Notes: generated by a model from the sequence alone, not told the origin. A DNA stretch of 64,000 nt from Salegentibacter echinorum (GCF_900129445.1 NZ_FQVT01000005.1:186001-250000), one strand, 5' to 3'; shown: positions 43,331 through 54,464, counted from the first letter of the stretch. Numbers and translations are program-made.

Positions 43331-44872
43331 TTAAGCTTTATCCACCGCTACTTTATAAGAAGGATCTTCCAGGATATTTACTTCAATAATTGCATCGGCA
43401 TTTTGAAGCAGGTTGCGGCAATCTTCGCTTAAATATCTAAGATGCAAAGTTTTGCCTTGTTTGCTATAGCGCTGGGTAAGCTTGTTGAGCGCTTCAATTC
43501 CAGACATATCCACCACCCTACTTTCAGAAAAATCGATAATAACTTCTTCAGGGTCATTTAGAACATCAAACTTTTCATTAAAAGCCTGCACCGAACCAAA
43601 AAACAGCGGACCATAGATCTCGTAATGTTTAATCCCATCATCATCAATTCGCTTTCTGGCCCTAATACGCTTGGCGTTGTCCCAGGCAAAAACCAGGGCA
43701 GAGATAATTACCCCTATCAATACTGCTAAGGCGAGATTGTGAAGAACTACCGTAACTAAAGTCACCAAAACCATCACTAAAATATCAGATTTTGGCATTC
43801 TTCTAAAGGTTTTTAAGCTGGCCCACTCAAAGGTGCCTACGGCAACCATAATCATTACCCCGGTAAGGGCGGCCATAGGCAATTTTTCGATAAGATCTGC
43901 CCCAAACATGATAAATACCAGCAACATTACAGCAGCCACAATTCCCGAAAGCCTGGCCCGGGCGCCAGAAGATACATTAATTAAACTTTGTCCCAACATA
44001 GCGCATCCCCCCATTCCAGAGAAAAACCCTGAAAGCACATTGGCAGTTCCCTGCGCTACACATTCTTTATTACCACTACCACGGGTTTCGGTAATTTCAT
44101 CAACAATATTTAAGGTAAGCAGGCTTTCAATAAGTCCTACCCCGGCCATAATCCCCGCATAGGGTAGAATAAGCATAAAATTATCTAAAGTAAAAGGCAC
44201 CATTGGAATATGAAAAGGAGGAAATCCGCCACTAATGGAAGCGATATCCCCAACGGTTTTAGTTTCCAGGCCAAGCCCCAGCACGAGTCCAAAAACCACT
44301 AAGATCGCTGCCAGGGAAGACGGAATAATTTTGGTAAGTTTTGGCAATAACCAAATGATAAGAATAGCAATTACCACCAGGCTTAGAAAAGTGTACATTG
44401 GCGCTCCCGTCATCCACTCCAGTTCCCCGTTTTCATTGGACGCTTTAAATTGAACCAATTGTGAGGTGAAAATAATTATGGCGAGTCCGTTAACAAAACC
44501 AAAGATCACCGAATGCGGCACCAGCCGTATAAGCTTCCCAAGTTTTAGTACACCGGCGAGTACTTGAATTAGCCCTGCTAAAATAACGGTAGCAAAAACA
44601 TATTCTGGTCCATGAGAGACCGAAAGTGCTACAATCACCACCGCCACGGCACCGGTAGCCCCGGAAATCATTCCCGGCCTTCCTCCAAGAATAGCAGTAA
44701 CCAATCCCATCACAAAAGCAGCATATAATCCCGTTAATGGCGATAACTCGGCGATAATAGCAAAAGCTACCGCCTCTGGAATTAACGCCAGGGCCACTGT
44801 AAGACCAGCGAGAATTTCGTTTTTATAATTTACCTTTTGTGAAAAATCAAACAGGTTAAAAATCTTTTTCAT
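43331..44872 (-). CDS. SulP-family anion transporter (sulfate/bicarbonate type) with STAS domain
   Basis: A 513-residue membrane protein. About 11-13 hydrophobic segments from residue 18 to 405, including the SulP block LTGLYAAFVMGLVTAILGGR and RPGMISGATGAVAVV, where anion-binding helices meet. The C-terminal STAS domain (405-510) contains EEVIIDFSESRVVDMSGIEA, the anti-sigma-factor antagonist fold with a phosphorylatable-type Ser. Transports sulfate, bicarbonate or chloride; the substrate cannot be read from the sequence. 144 bp upstream of the unknown 476-residue gene on the same strand. Confidence 0.9.
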   Translation of the reverse strand: MKKIFNLFDFSQKVNYKNEILAGLTVALALIPEAVAFAIIAELSPLTGLYAAFVMGLVTAILGGRPGMISGATGAVAVVIVALSVSHGPEYVFATVILAGLIQVLAGVLKLGKLIRLVPHSVIFGFVNGLAIIIFTSQLVQFKASNENGELEWMTGAPMYTFLSLVVIAILIIWLLPKLTKIIPSSLAAILVVFGLVLGLGLETKTVGDIASISGGFPPFHIPMVPFTLDNFMLILPYAGIMAGVGLIESLLTLNIVDEITETRGSGNKECVAQGTANVLSGFFSGMGGCAMLGQSLINVSSGARARLSGIVAAVMLLVFIMFGADLIEKLPMAALTGVMIMVAVGTFEWASLKTFRRMPKSDILVMVLVTLVTVVLHNLALAVLIGVIISALVFAWDNAKRIRARKRIDDDGIKHYEIYGPLFFGSVQAFNEKFDVLNDPEEVIIDFSESRVVDMSGIEALNKLTQRYSKQGKTLHLRYLSEDCRNLLQNADAIIEVNILEDPSYKVAVDKA

Positions 44873-45335
44873 TCAACTATTTATTAATGAGGTTTGGGAG
44901 AGTTTTTTAATTGCCTTAAACGGCTTAAGTATTAAATTTTAGCAATTTAGGGCAGGGTAATTGGAGCTGATTGTATGCGTTTTACTCGTTCCATAAGCGC
45001 CGGCAAAATTAGTTATTTTTTTTTAATAGAAAAGTCCGGGGCTGGTTATATGATAATTTTTACGGAAATAACAATTTGAAGAACACTGATTGTCAATTTA
45101 ATAATCAATATTTTCCGGTAAAGCTAACAAACCTCTACCTGAAAGGTCGGTTGTAAGAAAAAAAACTAACGCATCCTGCATTTAAATTCTTGTCTCTTAA
45201 ATCTTATTTCTATTCCCCTGACTCTTGTTTCTTTTGTCTTTCCTCTCTGTTCTCTTGTCTTTTTCCTTTTTCCTGAATTTTACAGTTTAATTATTATCGA
45301 TTCCCCGTATCTTTGTAATCAAAATTTTATCAAAA
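44873..45335. other. Divergent promoter region of sulP and era with a pyrimidine-rich tract
   Basis: 463 bp without a gene. 45185-45275 on the plus strand is almost all T and C with repeated CTTGT(C/T)TC units, a low-complexity tract. The era promoter is at its right end. Confidence 0.5.
45308..45315 (+). promoter_or_regulatory. -7 box of era
   Basis: TATCTTTG fits TAnnTTTG exactly and lies 20 bp before the ATG. The -33 region has only a weak TTTA. Confidence 0.55.
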
Positions 45336-46217
45336 ATGGCACATAAAGCAGGATTTGTAAATATAATTGGTAACCCCAACGTAGGGAAATCTACCTTAAT
45401 GAATGCTTTTGTTGGTGAAAGGCTTTCCATCATCACTTCCAAAGCTCAAACGACGCGACACAGGATTTTAGGCATTGTAAACGGTGAAGATTTCCAGGCA
45501 ATTTTAAGTGACACCCCGGGTATTATTAAGCCGGCTTATGAGTTGCAGGAATCTATGATGGGCTTTGTGAAATCTGCTTTTGAAGATGCCGATGTATTGG
45601 TTTATATGGTAGAAATTGGCGAAAAGGAACTTAAAGATGAAGCTTTTTTTAATAAAATAATCAATGCTGAAATCCCTGTTCTTTTATTGCTGAATAAAAT
45701 TGATAAATCCAACCAGGAGGAACTGGAAGCGCAGGTACAACTATGGCAGGAAAAAGTGCCTAATGCTGAAATTTTTCCGGTTTCGGCCCTGGAAGGTTTT
45801 AATGTTGCTGAAGTTTTTAAACGTATCATCGAGCTTTTACCAGAGTCGCCGGCCTTTTATCCCAAAGACACCTTAACCGACAAGCCAGAACGCTTTTTTG
45901 TGAATGAGATTATTAGGGAGAAAATCCTGATGCATTATAAAAAGGAAATTCCATATTCCGTAGAAATAGATACCCAGGAGTTTTTTGAAGAGGAAAAGAT
46001 CATTAAAATGCGCAGTGTGATCATGGTAGAACGGGATACACAAAAAGGCATTATTATAGGCCATAAAGGTGGCGCTTTAAAAAGGGTTGGCGTGGAAGCG
46101 CGAAAAGATCTTGAAAAATTCTTCGGAAAACAGGTGCACTTAGAACTCTACGTAAAAGTGAACAAAAACTGGCGTAGCGATCGAAACCAGCTTAAACGTT
46201 TTGGATATAATGAGTAA
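45336..46217 (+). CDS. era: GTPase Era, ribosome small-subunit assembly
   Basis: A 293-residue GTPase with G1 GNPNVGKS (residues 12-19), G3 DTPG (about 58-61), G4 NKID (about 123) and the KH RNA-binding domain at about 205-290 with IIIGHKGGALKRVGVEARKD. Era binds the 3' end of 16S rRNA and is required for 30S maturation. Full length for the family. The second essential GTPase gene, der, lies 1.1 kb downstream on the same strand, with a small toxin-antitoxin pair between. Confidence 0.97.
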   Translation: MAHKAGFVNIIGNPNVGKSTLMNAFVGERLSIITSKAQTTRHRILGIVNGEDFQAILSDTPGIIKPAYELQESMMGFVKSAFEDADVLVYMVEIGEKELKDEAFFNKIINAEIPVLLLLNKIDKSNQEELEAQVQLWQEKVPNAEIFPVSALEGFNVAEVFKRIIELLPESPAFYPKDTLTDKPERFFVNEIIREKILMHYKKEIPYSVEIDTQEFFEEEKIIKMRSVIMVERDTQKGIIIGHKGGALKRVGVEARKDLEKFFGKQVHLELYVKVNKNWRSDRNQLKRFGYNE

Positions 46218-46519
46218 AATTTTCAGAAATCATTGAAGGCTTTTTAATTTGTATAACGCTTAAAATATTTAGCCACTAAGACAAGAAAACACCAGGATAT
46301 ACAAAGATGCTCCTGGAGTTTTGGAGTGTTTGTGGCCTTTTTATTTTCAACAAATTATGTATTGGTGTGCTTTGCGACAGGTTTAAGACTTTTAGCGAGT
46401 GGAATCCTACATCCTAAAAATCCAGTATTTACAAATAAAAACCACCTGTTATTTTAAATAGATTAGCCACAACCAAATTTGAGCTTTTCTTTATTAAAAA
46501 GTCGTATATTTAGTTTATA
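46218..46519. other. Intergenic region, nothing recognised
   Basis: 302 bp between era and the PIN-domain pair. No repeat or gene seen. TATATTTA at 46505-46512 could be a weak -7 box of the downstream pair. Confidence 0.4.
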
Positions 46520-46741
46520 ATGACCTATCAAGTAAAAATACTGAACCCAAAAGCTGAAAAGTTACTAAGGAATCTTGCAGAATTAGAACTTATTTCTATT
46601 TCTGAAACTCCTACTGATCCTTTTCTTTCGGCTGTAAACCGCTTTAGGGATAAGGCAGCTTCCAAGCCACCAACTTTAGAGGAAATAACCCGAGAAGTTG
46701 AAGAGGTTAGATCTGAACGATATGAAAAAAACCAACCATAG
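46520..46741 (+). CDS. Putative antitoxin of a PIN-domain toxin-antitoxin pair
   Basis: A 73-residue protein: TYQVKILNPKAEKLLRNLAE then LELISISETPTDPFLSAVNR and a C-terminal charged helix (LEEITREVEEVRSERYEKNQ). The N-terminal strand Y-x-V-K-I-L-N and the acidic C-terminus are as in small Bacteroidota antitoxins placed before PIN toxins. It overlaps the toxin start by 20 bp. Confidence 0.65.
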   Translation: MTYQVKILNPKAEKLLRNLAELELISISETPTDPFLSAVNRFRDKAASKPPTLEEITREVEEVRSERYEKNQP

Positions 46742-47135
46742 AATAATCCTGGACACAAATCTTTGGATAAGTTTTCTGTTGACGAGGGATTTTTCTAAAA
46801 TGGACATCTTACTTAAAAACAAGGAAATCAAACTATTGTTCAGTCAGGAATTATTAGATGAGTTTATTGAAGTTGCTAAACGACCTAAATTCGAAAAATA
46901 TTTTTCAATACCTGATCTTCAACTCTTAATGAAAGAAATAAAATCTAAAGCAGTTTTTATAAATGTTAAAAAATCGGTGCAAATTTGTCGTGACCCTAAA
47001 GATAATTTTCTTCTTTCGCTCGCTATTGCTGGAAAAGCGACTCATCTTCTAACTGGCGACAAAGACCTTTTAATTTTAGAAGAATTAGAATATACCAAAA
47101 TCCAAACGATAAAAACTTACTTTGAGGAGTTTTAA
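46722..47135 (+). CDS. PIN-domain toxin (VapC-like ribonuclease)
   Basis: About 137 residues from the ATG at 46722 (a TTG 24 bp upstream is less likely). PIN-domain acidic residues: Asp in RIILDTNLWISF, Glu in LDEFIEVAKRPK, Asp in RDPKDNFLL and Asp in LLTGDKDLL, the four expected positions. This branch (putative toxin-antitoxin system toxin component, PIN family) includes RNases that cleave tRNA or rRNA. Overlap with the upstream antitoxin gene supports a pair. Confidence 0.8.
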   Translation: MKKTNHRIILDTNLWISFLLTRDFSKMDILLKNKEIKLLFSQELLDEFIEVAKRPKFEKYFSIPDLQLLMKEIKSKAVFINVKKSVQICRDPKDNFLLSLAIAGKATHLLTGDKDLLILEELEYTKIQTIKTYFEEF

Positions 47136-47283
47136 ATATATTTTTAAAGTTAAACTGTGTTTTTAAGTCCTGAATTCACTATTTTAGGAAGACTTTTTCG
47201 TTATTTTTTTCCAAATAAAAAATCCAGGAGTTCTCAGAAAACTTCGATTTTTAATATGAGGTCTAAAACCCAATTTTTTACAC

Positions 47284-47291
47284 TAATTTTG
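47284..47291 (+). promoter_or_regulatory. -7 box of der
   Basis: TAATTTTG fits TAnnTTTG and lies 25 bp before the der ATG. Confidence 0.5.
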
Positions 47292-47316
47292 CAACCTGAT
47301 TTAAGAATAAAATTTT

Positions 47317-48624
47317 ATGGGCAATATTGTAGCCGTTGTAGGAAGACCAAATGTAGGTAAATCTACTTTTTTTAACCGTTTAATCCAGCGCCGGGAAGCC
47401 ATTGTAGATTCCGTAAGTGGAGTAACCCGTGATAGAAATTATGGGAAATCTGACTGGAATGGGCGTAGTTTCTCGCTTATTGACACCGGTGGCTATGTAA
47501 AAGGCAGCGACGATATTTTTGAAGCCGAAATAGATAAACAGGTAGAACTTGCAGTAGATGAAGCCGATGCCATTATTTTTATGGTAGATGTAGAAAGTGG
47601 CGTAACCCCAATGGACGAGGAAGTGGCTGTTTTACTTAGAAAAGTTGACAAACCTGTACTTTTAGCTGTAAACAAAGTAGATAACAACAAGCGCCTGGAG
47701 AATGCTGTAGAATTTTATTCACTTGGTTTGGGAGAGTATTTTCCTATTGCCAGCACCAATGGCAGCGGAACCGGAGATTTATTAGATGCGCTTATAGAAA
47801 AACTCCCCGAGCAGAAAGCGGAAGAAGAAACAGAATTACCAAGATTTGCCGTTGTAGGTCGTCCAAACGCCGGGAAATCCTCTTTTATAAATGCGCTTAT
47901 TGGGGAAGAACGTTATATCGTTACCGATGTTGCGGGAACCACCCGCGATGCGATGGACACCAAATACAATCGGTTTGGGTTTGAGTTTAACCTGGTGGAT
48001 ACTGCGGGGATTAGAAGAAAATCGAAGGTTAAGGAAGACCTGGAGTTTTACTCGGTAATGCGTTCCGTTCGCGCTATAGAGAACAGCGATGTTTGCTTGC
48101 TTATTCTAGATGCTACCCGTGGTTTTGACGGGCAGGTGCAAAATATTTTCTGGTTGGCCCAGCGAAACCGAAAAGGTATCGTTATTTTGGTAAATAAATG
48201 GGATTTGGTAGAAGATAAGCAAACCAATACCATGCGCGACTATAAAGCAATGATAGAAAGGGAGATAGAGCCTTTCACCGATGTACCTATTATTTTTATG
48301 TCGGTTTTAACTAGGCAGCGCATTTTTAAAGCGATAGAAACTGCAGTAAAGGTTTTTGAAAACCGTAGCACAAAAATAAAAACGCGCGAACTCAATGATA
48401 TTATGCTACCCATTATTGAGCAAAACCCGCCCCCGGCTTACAAAGGCAAATATGTAAAGATAAAATTCTGTATGCAATTGCCCACGCCACAACCGCAGTT
48501 TGCATTCTTCTGTAACCTACCACAATACGTAAGAGATCCTTATAAACGTTATATAGAAAATAAGTTAAGAAAAGAATTCGACCTTTCGGGGGTACCAATT
48601 TCGGTGTATTTTAGGAAGAAATAA
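47317..48624 (+). CDS. der: Double GTPase Der (EngA), ribosome large-subunit assembly
   Basis: A 435-residue protein with two GTPase domains: GRPNVGKS (residues 8-15), DTGG and NKVD in the first; GRPNAGKS (about 182-189), DTAG and NKWD in the second; then the KH-like C-terminal domain (about 350-435) ending [12 protein letters not shown], as usual for Der. Required for 50S assembly. Full length. Confidence 0.97.
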   Translation: MGNIVAVVGRPNVGKSTFFNRLIQRREAIVDSVSGVTRDRNYGKSDWNGRSFSLIDTGGYVKGSDDIFEAEIDKQVELAVDEADAIIFMVDVESGVTPMDEEVAVLLRKVDKPVLLAVNKVDNNKRLENAVEFYSLGLGEYFPIASTNGSGTGDLLDALIEKLPEQKAEEETELPRFAVVGRPNAGKSSFINALIGEERYIVTDVAGTTRDAMDTKYNRFGFEFNLVDTAGIRRKSKVKEDLEFYSVMRSVRAIENSDVCLLILDATRGFDGQVQNIFWLAQRNRKGIVILVNKWDLVEDKQTNTMRDYKAMIEREIEPFTDVPIIFMSVLTRQRIFKAIETAVKVFENRSTKIKTRELNDIMLPIIEQNPPPAYKGKYVKIKFCMQLPTPQPQFAFFCNLPQYVRDPYKRYIENKLRKEFDLSGVPISVYFRKK

Positions 48625-49098
48625 ACAGGGGTCACACTGAGTTTGTTGAAGCACCTGTTTACAACAATGCTTGTTTTTTTTCGAAGTTACTCCGCCTGAC
48701 GTGAGACTTTCACCCATACGTCACGCTGAGCTTGTCGAAGCGCTCATTTACCAAAAAGTTTGTTCTTTTTTATCCGAATCACACTTGGCTTTTACAAAAA
48801 CGTAACATCCCGAAAGGTTCAAAGACCAGGACTTCGACAAGCTCAGTCTGACGGAATAGTTCACCAAACCCGAATTCATCAGACCTGTGCTAAACTTATA
48901 GATACGCACAGTTTAATAAGGTTAGAGTTACTACAAAAGTCACGCTGAGCCTGTCGAAGCGCTTAGTTACTACAAAATTTGTTCTTTAGCTAACCGGGAG
49001 ACCTATTGCTTATGAAACGCCGATAAAAATTAATCATATTTTTTAAAATAACTTCTTCATTAAAACCATAAAACAATCAATTTCAATAACTTAGAAAC
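48625..49098. other. Intergenic region with four dispersed CTGTCGAAG-type palindromes
   Basis: 474 bp, no gene. Copies: 48632-48656 (degenerate: CTGAGTTTGTTGAAGC), 48721-48742 (CACGCTGAGCTTGTCGAAGC), 48831-48854 (inverted: CTTCGACAAGCTCAGTCTGA) and 48941-48960. The spacing is irregular, about 90-110 bp. Confidence 0.65.
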
Positions 49099-49407
49099 AT
49101 GAAACCTTTCTATGTCTATATTGTTCAGTGTAAAGATGACTCCTTTTATATAGGCGTTACTTCAAATTTACGTAAAAGGATTGATGAGCATAACGACGGA
49201 CTTTATAAATCTGCATATACTTATAAAAGAAAACCTGTTGTTTTAGAATGGTTTGAACAGTTTACTGATTCTTTTTTCGGCTTTTCACTTTGAGAAGCAG
49301 CTAAAAGGTTGGAGCCGAAAGAAAAAAAAGCCTTAATCGAAGAAAACTGGGAAAAGCTAATCGAATATTCGAAAAATTATACCGAGAACGGTAAGCCTTC
49401 GGTATAA
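49099..49407 (+). pseudogene. GIY-YIG endonuclease-like gene with two frameshifts
   Basis: The first 58 codons give a standard GIY-YIG start: YVYIVQCKDDSFYIGVTSNL, RKRIDEHNDGLYKSAYTYKR, VVLEWFE. In the T6 run near 49272 the frame is lost (stop TGA at 49291); the +1 frame gives AFHFEKQLKGWSRKKK, and in the A8 run at 49322-49329 the original frame returns for ALIEENWEKLIEYSKNYTEN to TAA at 49405. Both shifts sit in homopolymers, so assembly error, or programmed or real decay, cannot be told apart. The family is the UPF0213-like group of small stand-alone GIY-YIG proteins. Confidence 0.7.
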
Positions 49408-49773
49408 TAAAATTGGTTACTATCACGCTGAGCCTGACGAAATGCTTAACATTATATGGGGTAATTAATTACCAAGGCTTCGACAAGCCTGTGCTGAGTT
49501 TCGAAGTGTTCAGCTTGACGTAAATGCTCGCCAATCAGTCACGCTGAGCCTGTCGAAGCGCTTAGTTACCTAAGTTTGTTCTTACCATATAATCCAATCA
49601 ACTTTAGCTCGTCCAAAAACTTAACACCTTGGGAAATTTAAAAACCAGGACCTCGACAAGCCGGTGCTGAGTTTATCGAAGTGCTCAGCCTGACGAAATG
49701 GTTCACCAAAACAGACTTCGACAGGCTCAGTCTGACGGAATGATTTACGAAGCCAAACTTCAACAAATCACAA
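49408..49773. other. Intergenic region packed with dispersed palindromes
   Basis: 366 bp, no gene. Copies near 49424-49443, 49477-49520 (a composite CTTCGACAAG...TCGAAGTG...), 49539-49562, 49651-49696 (composite) and 49714-49738 (inverted). Confidence 0.65.
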
Positions 49774-50742
49774 CTAAAACCTAATCCCTGGATGTTGTTT
49801 TTGAAGCTCGCTAATTTCTTGTTCCAATTTCTTTAAAAACTTAAGATGTGCAGCAGAGTCAGGGTTAAAAGGACGGTGCGATAAGCCTTTCTGAATGGTT
49901 TCGATCTTGCTTAACAGCTGCATCGCTTCTTGAGAGAACCAGGTTTCTACAAAGCGGCTCCAAATATAATCTATCGCTGTGGCAGAAGGATGCAACATAT
50001 CCCCGGTATAAAAACGATAATCCCGTAACTCATCTATCATCAATTCGTAAGCGGGAAAATAAACCCCCTTAATCCCTAAAGGGAGAATTGACTCTCTACT
50101 TTCTAATAAGTTGTGAATCGCAGTAATTAAATGCGCCTTGCTACGTTGATTTTCTACAAATCCGTCTTTAAGATGTCGCACCGGGGAAACTGTAAAAATC
50201 ACTGTAATTTCCGGATTAATTTCTTTCAGAGATAAAATAATATTATTCAATGAAACTTCTATATCCTCGACTGACTGTAATTCTTTTTTAAAAAATTTCT
50301 GCGGAATTTTATGGCAGTTAGCAACCATGTGCCCGGTTTCCACATGAAAATAACTCCAGGCCGTGCCCAGCGTGATAATTAAATGTGTGGTCTCCTGAAG
50401 AAAACTCCCGGCATCTTCCAATCTTGTGTTTAAATCCTTCAGAAATATCCGTTTTTCTGAATGGCTTAAGGAAGAATGCGCATCAAAACAATGCCATTGT
50501 TCATTAGACCAAAAAATATCACTTTCGGTATAAACCCGATTTTCAGCTATATTTTTAAAGAATTTTGAAATCGCCGCCGGATGAAATAAAATCCCGAAAG
50601 GATTTTGTAAATGTGAGAATTTATAATAATCCAGTTTTTTTCCCATATTTTCCACAAAACAGGATCCCACAAGAAAAACCCGGGAATCGTAAGTGATTTT
50701 CGGGGTTGCCTTTGGGATTGGGATGCTGGTTCTAAAATCCAT
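49774..50742 (-). CDS. GSCFA-domain protein
   Basis: A 322-residue protein carrying the name-giving motif GSCFVENMG (residues 27-35) and further GSCFA blocks: LQNPFGILFHPAAI, LIITLGTAWSYFHVETGHMV, VIFTVSPVRHLKDGFVENQR and MLHPSATAIDYIWSRFVETW. The nucleophile-like Ser in GSCF and the D-x-x-H in GDMLHPS near the end suggest an SGNH-type hydrolase, perhaps acting on a cell-surface glycan; the substrate is unknown. Convergent with der across the repeat-rich region. Confidence 0.85.
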   Translation of the reverse strand: MDFRTSIPIPKATPKITYDSRVFLVGSCFVENMGKKLDYYKFSHLQNPFGILFHPAAISKFFKNIAENRVYTESDIFWSNEQWHCFDAHSSLSHSEKRIFLKDLNTRLEDAGSFLQETTHLIITLGTAWSYFHVETGHMVANCHKIPQKFFKKELQSVEDIEVSLNNIILSLKEINPEITVIFTVSPVRHLKDGFVENQRSKAHLITAIHNLLESRESILPLGIKGVYFPAYELMIDELRDYRFYTGDMLHPSATAIDYIWSRFVETWFSQEAMQLLSKIETIQKGLSHRPFNPDSAAHLKFLKKLEQEISELQKQHPGIRF

Positions 50743-50928
50743 AAATCATAATTGTGGACAATCCTTAGATTAATCCTTTTTATATTACCTAAACACCTTA
50801 AGTTTTCACTTTTCTAATTTTTCGTTTACGGTTTACGTAAATAGTGAGAATTAGAAAGCAAGTTTGGCTTCAAAATAATCATTTTCAGGATGCTTGTTAT
50901 TTGCTATAACCAATATTGCCCTGCATTG

Positions 50929-51609
50929 CTATATGCTAAATTTTTTCAGCAATTTTGATTTTCCTTCCCTTAGATACCAATCATTAAAAACCAATTCTAA
51001 TTCATTTATTTCAAAACTTCCAAAACAAGAGTTCCTATTGCGTTCAAGAATTTCTAAAAGCTCATTTTTATCTTGAAGTTTTCTTCTAAATCTAACAACT
51101 GTGGAATGAGCGGTTTGAATAGTATATCTTTTGTCAATAGATTGTTCTAAATTTGAATTTTTAAAATTTGTTCTCAGGCTATTTCTAAGATTGTTTAAAA
51201 TATCATATTCCGGAAAACCCTGAATCATTATTCCGGCTTCAGAAGCTGTAATTCCTTTAAACTTTATTCCAAATCTTTCAATTTCCTTTAAACTTTCCTG
51301 AACCAATTCGATGTAACCGGGAATAGAAACCTGATCTAGTTGAAAACCTTCATAACATGGAATAATAGCCATTACTGTGATATGAATATCTGAATTTGGA
51401 TAATAATATTGTGATGGTTCAACTTGTTTTAATTCATCCAGGAACAATTGAATTTTTTCATTTATATTTTCGGGAGGCCTTATCAATAAAGCTATTCCGA
51501 ATCTTCTATCATTTACAGAGTCAATCAATAAATCAGTTTGATAAGCTCCATTTTTTATTTTTCTGGTTGAACTTCTATAAAGTTCATTATATCGTTCAGT
51601 AAGATTCAT
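50929..51609 (-). CDS. 2H phosphoesterase (LigT-like) protein
   Basis: A 226-residue protein with two H-x-T/S motifs 92 residues apart: NSDIHITVM (His76-Ile-Thr78) and TAHSTVVRF (His168-Ser-Thr170), which form the catalytic core of the 2H phosphoesterase fold (2'-5' RNA ligase, cyclic phosphodiesterase). The strand order (FGIALLIRPP before the first, KGITASEAGIMIQGF between) also fits. The activity, cyclic-phosphate or 2'-5' bond hydrolysis, is inferred. No operon partner; 91 bp to alaS. Confidence 0.75.
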   Translation of the reverse strand: MNLTERYNELYRSSTRKIKNGAYQTDLLIDSVNDRRFGIALLIRPPENINEKIQLFLDELKQVEPSQYYYPNSDIHITVMAIIPCYEGFQLDQVSIPGYIELVQESLKEIERFGIKFKGITASEAGIMIQGFPEYDILNNLRNSLRTNFKNSNLEQSIDKRYTIQTAHSTVVRFRRKLQDKNELLEILERNRNSCFGSFEINELELVFNDWYLREGKSKLLKKFSI

Positions 51610-51700
51610 TTTTTATTTCCCTCTACCTTTCAAAGCGATGCCACACCATAAATCCTAAAAACCCTGCAGATATATTTCGGTAATAATTTAGAATGTCAAA

Positions 51701-54331
51701 TTATTTCACAAAAGTAATCGCAGCTTGCAATGCATTTTCGATTCCGGCTGGATTTTTTCCACCGGCAGTGGCGAAAAACGGTTGGCCGCCGCCTCCACCC
51801 TTAATGTGTTTGCCCAGCTCTTTTACAATTTTCCCGGCGTGAAGTTCTTTCTCGGCCACCAGTTCTTTTGAGATGTAACAACTTAACAGCGCCTTTCCTT
51901 TTTGTTCGGTTCCAAATAGCAGAAAGAGGTTATCATACTCATTTCCCAGCTGGAAAGCGAGATCTTTTATACCTGCGGCATCCAAATCTACTTTTTTAGC
52001 AAGAAAATTCACCCCGTTTATTACTGAAATTTCAGACTTCAATTCGTTTTTAAGGTTTTTGGCTTTATCTTTTAACAAGGCTTCCACCTGCTTTTTTAAA
52101 CCTGTATTTTCCTCCTGAAGATTATTTACCGCTTTTACAGGATCTTTGGCGTTTTTAAGTTCGGCTTTAATTTCTTGCAAAACTTTATCCTGTTTTGCAA
52201 AATAGGCTTTTGCGGCCTGGCCGGTAATTGCCTCAATTCTCCTAATGCCTGAAGCTACCGCAGCTTCAGCCGTGATTTTAAAATACCAGATGTCTGCAGT
52301 ATTAGCAACGTGGGTTCCGCCGCATAATTCCATAGAACTTCCATAGCGAATTGTACGAACAGTATCTCCATACTTTTCACCAAATAATGCCGTTGCGCCC
52401 TGCTCCAAAGCTTCTTTAAATGGAACTTCGCGCTGCTCCTCAAGAGGCAGCTGCTCATTAATACGCTCATTCACCAGGTTCTCTATTTCCAACAATTCCT
52501 CCTGACTAAGCTTGCTAAAATGAGAAAAATCGAAACGTAAATAATCGCCTTTAACAAGAGATCCTTTTTGCTCTACATGATCGCCTAACACCATTCTAAG
52601 TGCCTGGTGCAGCAAATGTGTAGCGGTATGATTTGCCGCTGCAGCAGCTCGCTTTTTAGTATTTACCACGACTTTAAACGGCGCTTTCATATCTTTTGGA
52701 AGTGATTTTGCAAAATGTACAATCAGGTTATTCTCCTTTTTTGTATCGGTGATTTCAATTTTATGTCCATCAGCCTCTTCCAAATATCCTTTGTCGCCAA
52801 CCTGTCCTCCACCTTCCGGATAAAAAGGGGATTGCGTAAAAACCAACTGATACAATGCGCCTTTTTTAGTTTCTACTTTTCGGTATCGTGCTATGTTTAC
52901 TTCGGCTTCCAAATGATCATATCCAATAAAAGCTTCCTGTTTTAAAGGATTAACTTCTTCCCAGTCCCCGGCAGTTACCTGGGTCGCAGCGCGGGAGCGG
53001 TCTTTTTGCTCCTTCAGTTGGGTTTCAAATTCTTTTTCATCAAGATCAAATCCCCGTTCTCTTAAAATAAGAGCGGTTAGATCTATGGGAAATCCGAAGG
53101 TATCGTAAAGTTCAAAAGCTTTTTTTCCCGAAACCGTTTTATTGTTAGTTTCAGCAATAATATTTTCCAGTAAAACGAGTCCCTGCTCCAAAGTTCTTAA
53201 GAAAGATTGTTCCTCTTCCTTAATCACATTTTCACAAAGGTTTTTTTGAGATTTCAGCTCAGGAAATGCCCCGCCCATTTGTTCACTTAAAACCGAAACC
53301 AGTTTATAAATAAAGGCCTCTTTGGTGTCTAAAAAGGTAAAACCATAGCGAATGGCCCGTCTTAAAATTCGTCTAATTACATACCCGGCGCCGGTATTGG
53401 AAGGTAATTGTCCCTCGGCAATAGAAAAAGCTACTGCCCGCACGTGATCTGCAATTACACGAATGGCAATATCTGTTTTTTCAGATTTTCCGTAGGTATT
53501 TTTAGTGATTTTTTCAAGCTCGGTAATTAGTGGCGTAAAAACATCGGTATCATAATTAGATTGTTTTCCTTGCAGCACCATGCAAAGGCGCTCAAAGCCC
53601 ATTCCCGTATCAATATGTTTGGCCGGCAAATCTACCAGGGAGCCTTCGGCTTTGCGGTTGTATTGCATAAATACCAAATTCCAGATCTCCACTACCTGGG
53701 GATGATCTTCATTCACCAGTTCTTTACCCGGTTTTTTGGCTTTTTCAGCTTTAGAACGAATATCAATATGAATTTCAGAACACGGTCCACACGGTCCCTG
53801 CTCGCCCATTTCCCAGAAATTATCTTTTTTATCGCCATACACGATTCGCTCTTCGGGAACAATGGCTTTCCAAAGCTCCAGGGCTTCGGTATCTAAACCA
53901 AGCTTATCCTCCTTGCTGCCTTCGAACACAGAAACATAAAGATCTTCCGGAGCGATTTTAAAAACTTCAGTTAGTAATTCCCAGGCCCAGTTTATGGCTT
54001 CTTTTTTAAAATAACCCACTGAAGAATTGTCAGGATCGCCAAAACTCCAATTTCCCAACATTTCGAACATGGTATGGTGGTAAGTATCCATCCCTACCTC
54101 TTCCAGGTCATTGTGTTTTCCACTTACCCGCAAACATTTTTGGCTGTCGGTGAGCCGTGAAGCAGAAGCTTTGCTGTTCCCTAAAAAGTATTCTTTAAAC
54201 TGCACCATCCCGGCATTGGTAAACATTAAAGTAGGGTCGTCTTTAAGCACCATTGGCGCCGAGGGTACTATTTTATGGGATTTTGATTCAAAAAATTCTA
54301 AAAACTTACTTCTTACTTCCTGAGATTTCAT
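51701..54331 (-). CDS. alaS: Alanyl-tRNA synthetase
   Basis: An 876-residue AlaRS. Class II catalytic core at 1-350 ([56 protein letters not shown]), the editing domain with [13 protein letters not shown] (about 570) and CGGTHVA (about 672), and the C-terminal DHHA1 domain ending [18 protein letters not shown]. It charges tRNA-Ala and edits Ser/Gly. Full length for the family. Confidence 0.98.
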   Translation of the reverse strand: MKSQEVRSKFLEFFESKSHKIVPSAPMVLKDDPTLMFTNAGMVQFKEYFLGNSKASASRLTDSQKCLRVSGKHNDLEEVGMDTYHHTMFEMLGNWSFGDPDNSSVGYFKKEAINWAWELLTEVFKIAPEDLYVSVFEGSKEDKLGLDTEALELWKAIVPEERIVYGDKKDNFWEMGEQGPCGPCSEIHIDIRSKAEKAKKPGKELVNEDHPQVVEIWNLVFMQYNRKAEGSLVDLPAKHIDTGMGFERLCMVLQGKQSNYDTDVFTPLITELEKITKNTYGKSEKTDIAIRVIADHVRAVAFSIAEGQLPSNTGAGYVIRRILRRAIRYGFTFLDTKEAFIYKLVSVLSEQMGGAFPELKSQKNLCENVIKEEEQSFLRTLEQGLVLLENIIAETNNKTVSGKKAFELYDTFGFPIDLTALILRERGFDLDEKEFETQLKEQKDRSRAATQVTAGDWEEVNPLKQEAFIGYDHLEAEVNIARYRKVETKKGALYQLVFTQSPFYPEGGGQVGDKGYLEEADGHKIEITDTKKENNLIVHFAKSLPKDMKAPFKVVVNTKKRAAAAANHTATHLLHQALRMVLGDHVEQKGSLVKGDYLRFDFSHFSKLSQEELLEIENLVNERINEQLPLEEQREVPFKEALEQGATALFGEKYGDTVRTIRYGSSMELCGGTHVANTADIWYFKITAEAAVASGIRRIEAITGQAAKAYFAKQDKVLQEIKAELKNAKDPVKAVNNLQEENTGLKKQVEALLKDKAKNLKNELKSEISVINGVNFLAKKVDLDAAGIKDLAFQLGNEYDNLFLLFGTEQKGKALLSCYISKELVAEKELHAGKIVKELGKHIKGGGGGQPFFATAGGKNPAGIENALQAAITFVK

Positions 54332-54464
54332 CTATTTATATTTTTGGTTCCAAAACCGGCAAACGGATAAAATTTAGTATTTTTTCCGGTGTTTTGCACA
54401 TGCTCTGGGGGCATTAAGCTGTTGGGTTCACCTCTCTGCTTAATCTAAAAATTTTTAATTTATG

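Noticed and set aside
45185-45275. Pyrimidine-rich tract as a regulatory RNA
   Set aside because: Low-complexity TC sequence with no stem; no support beyond composition.
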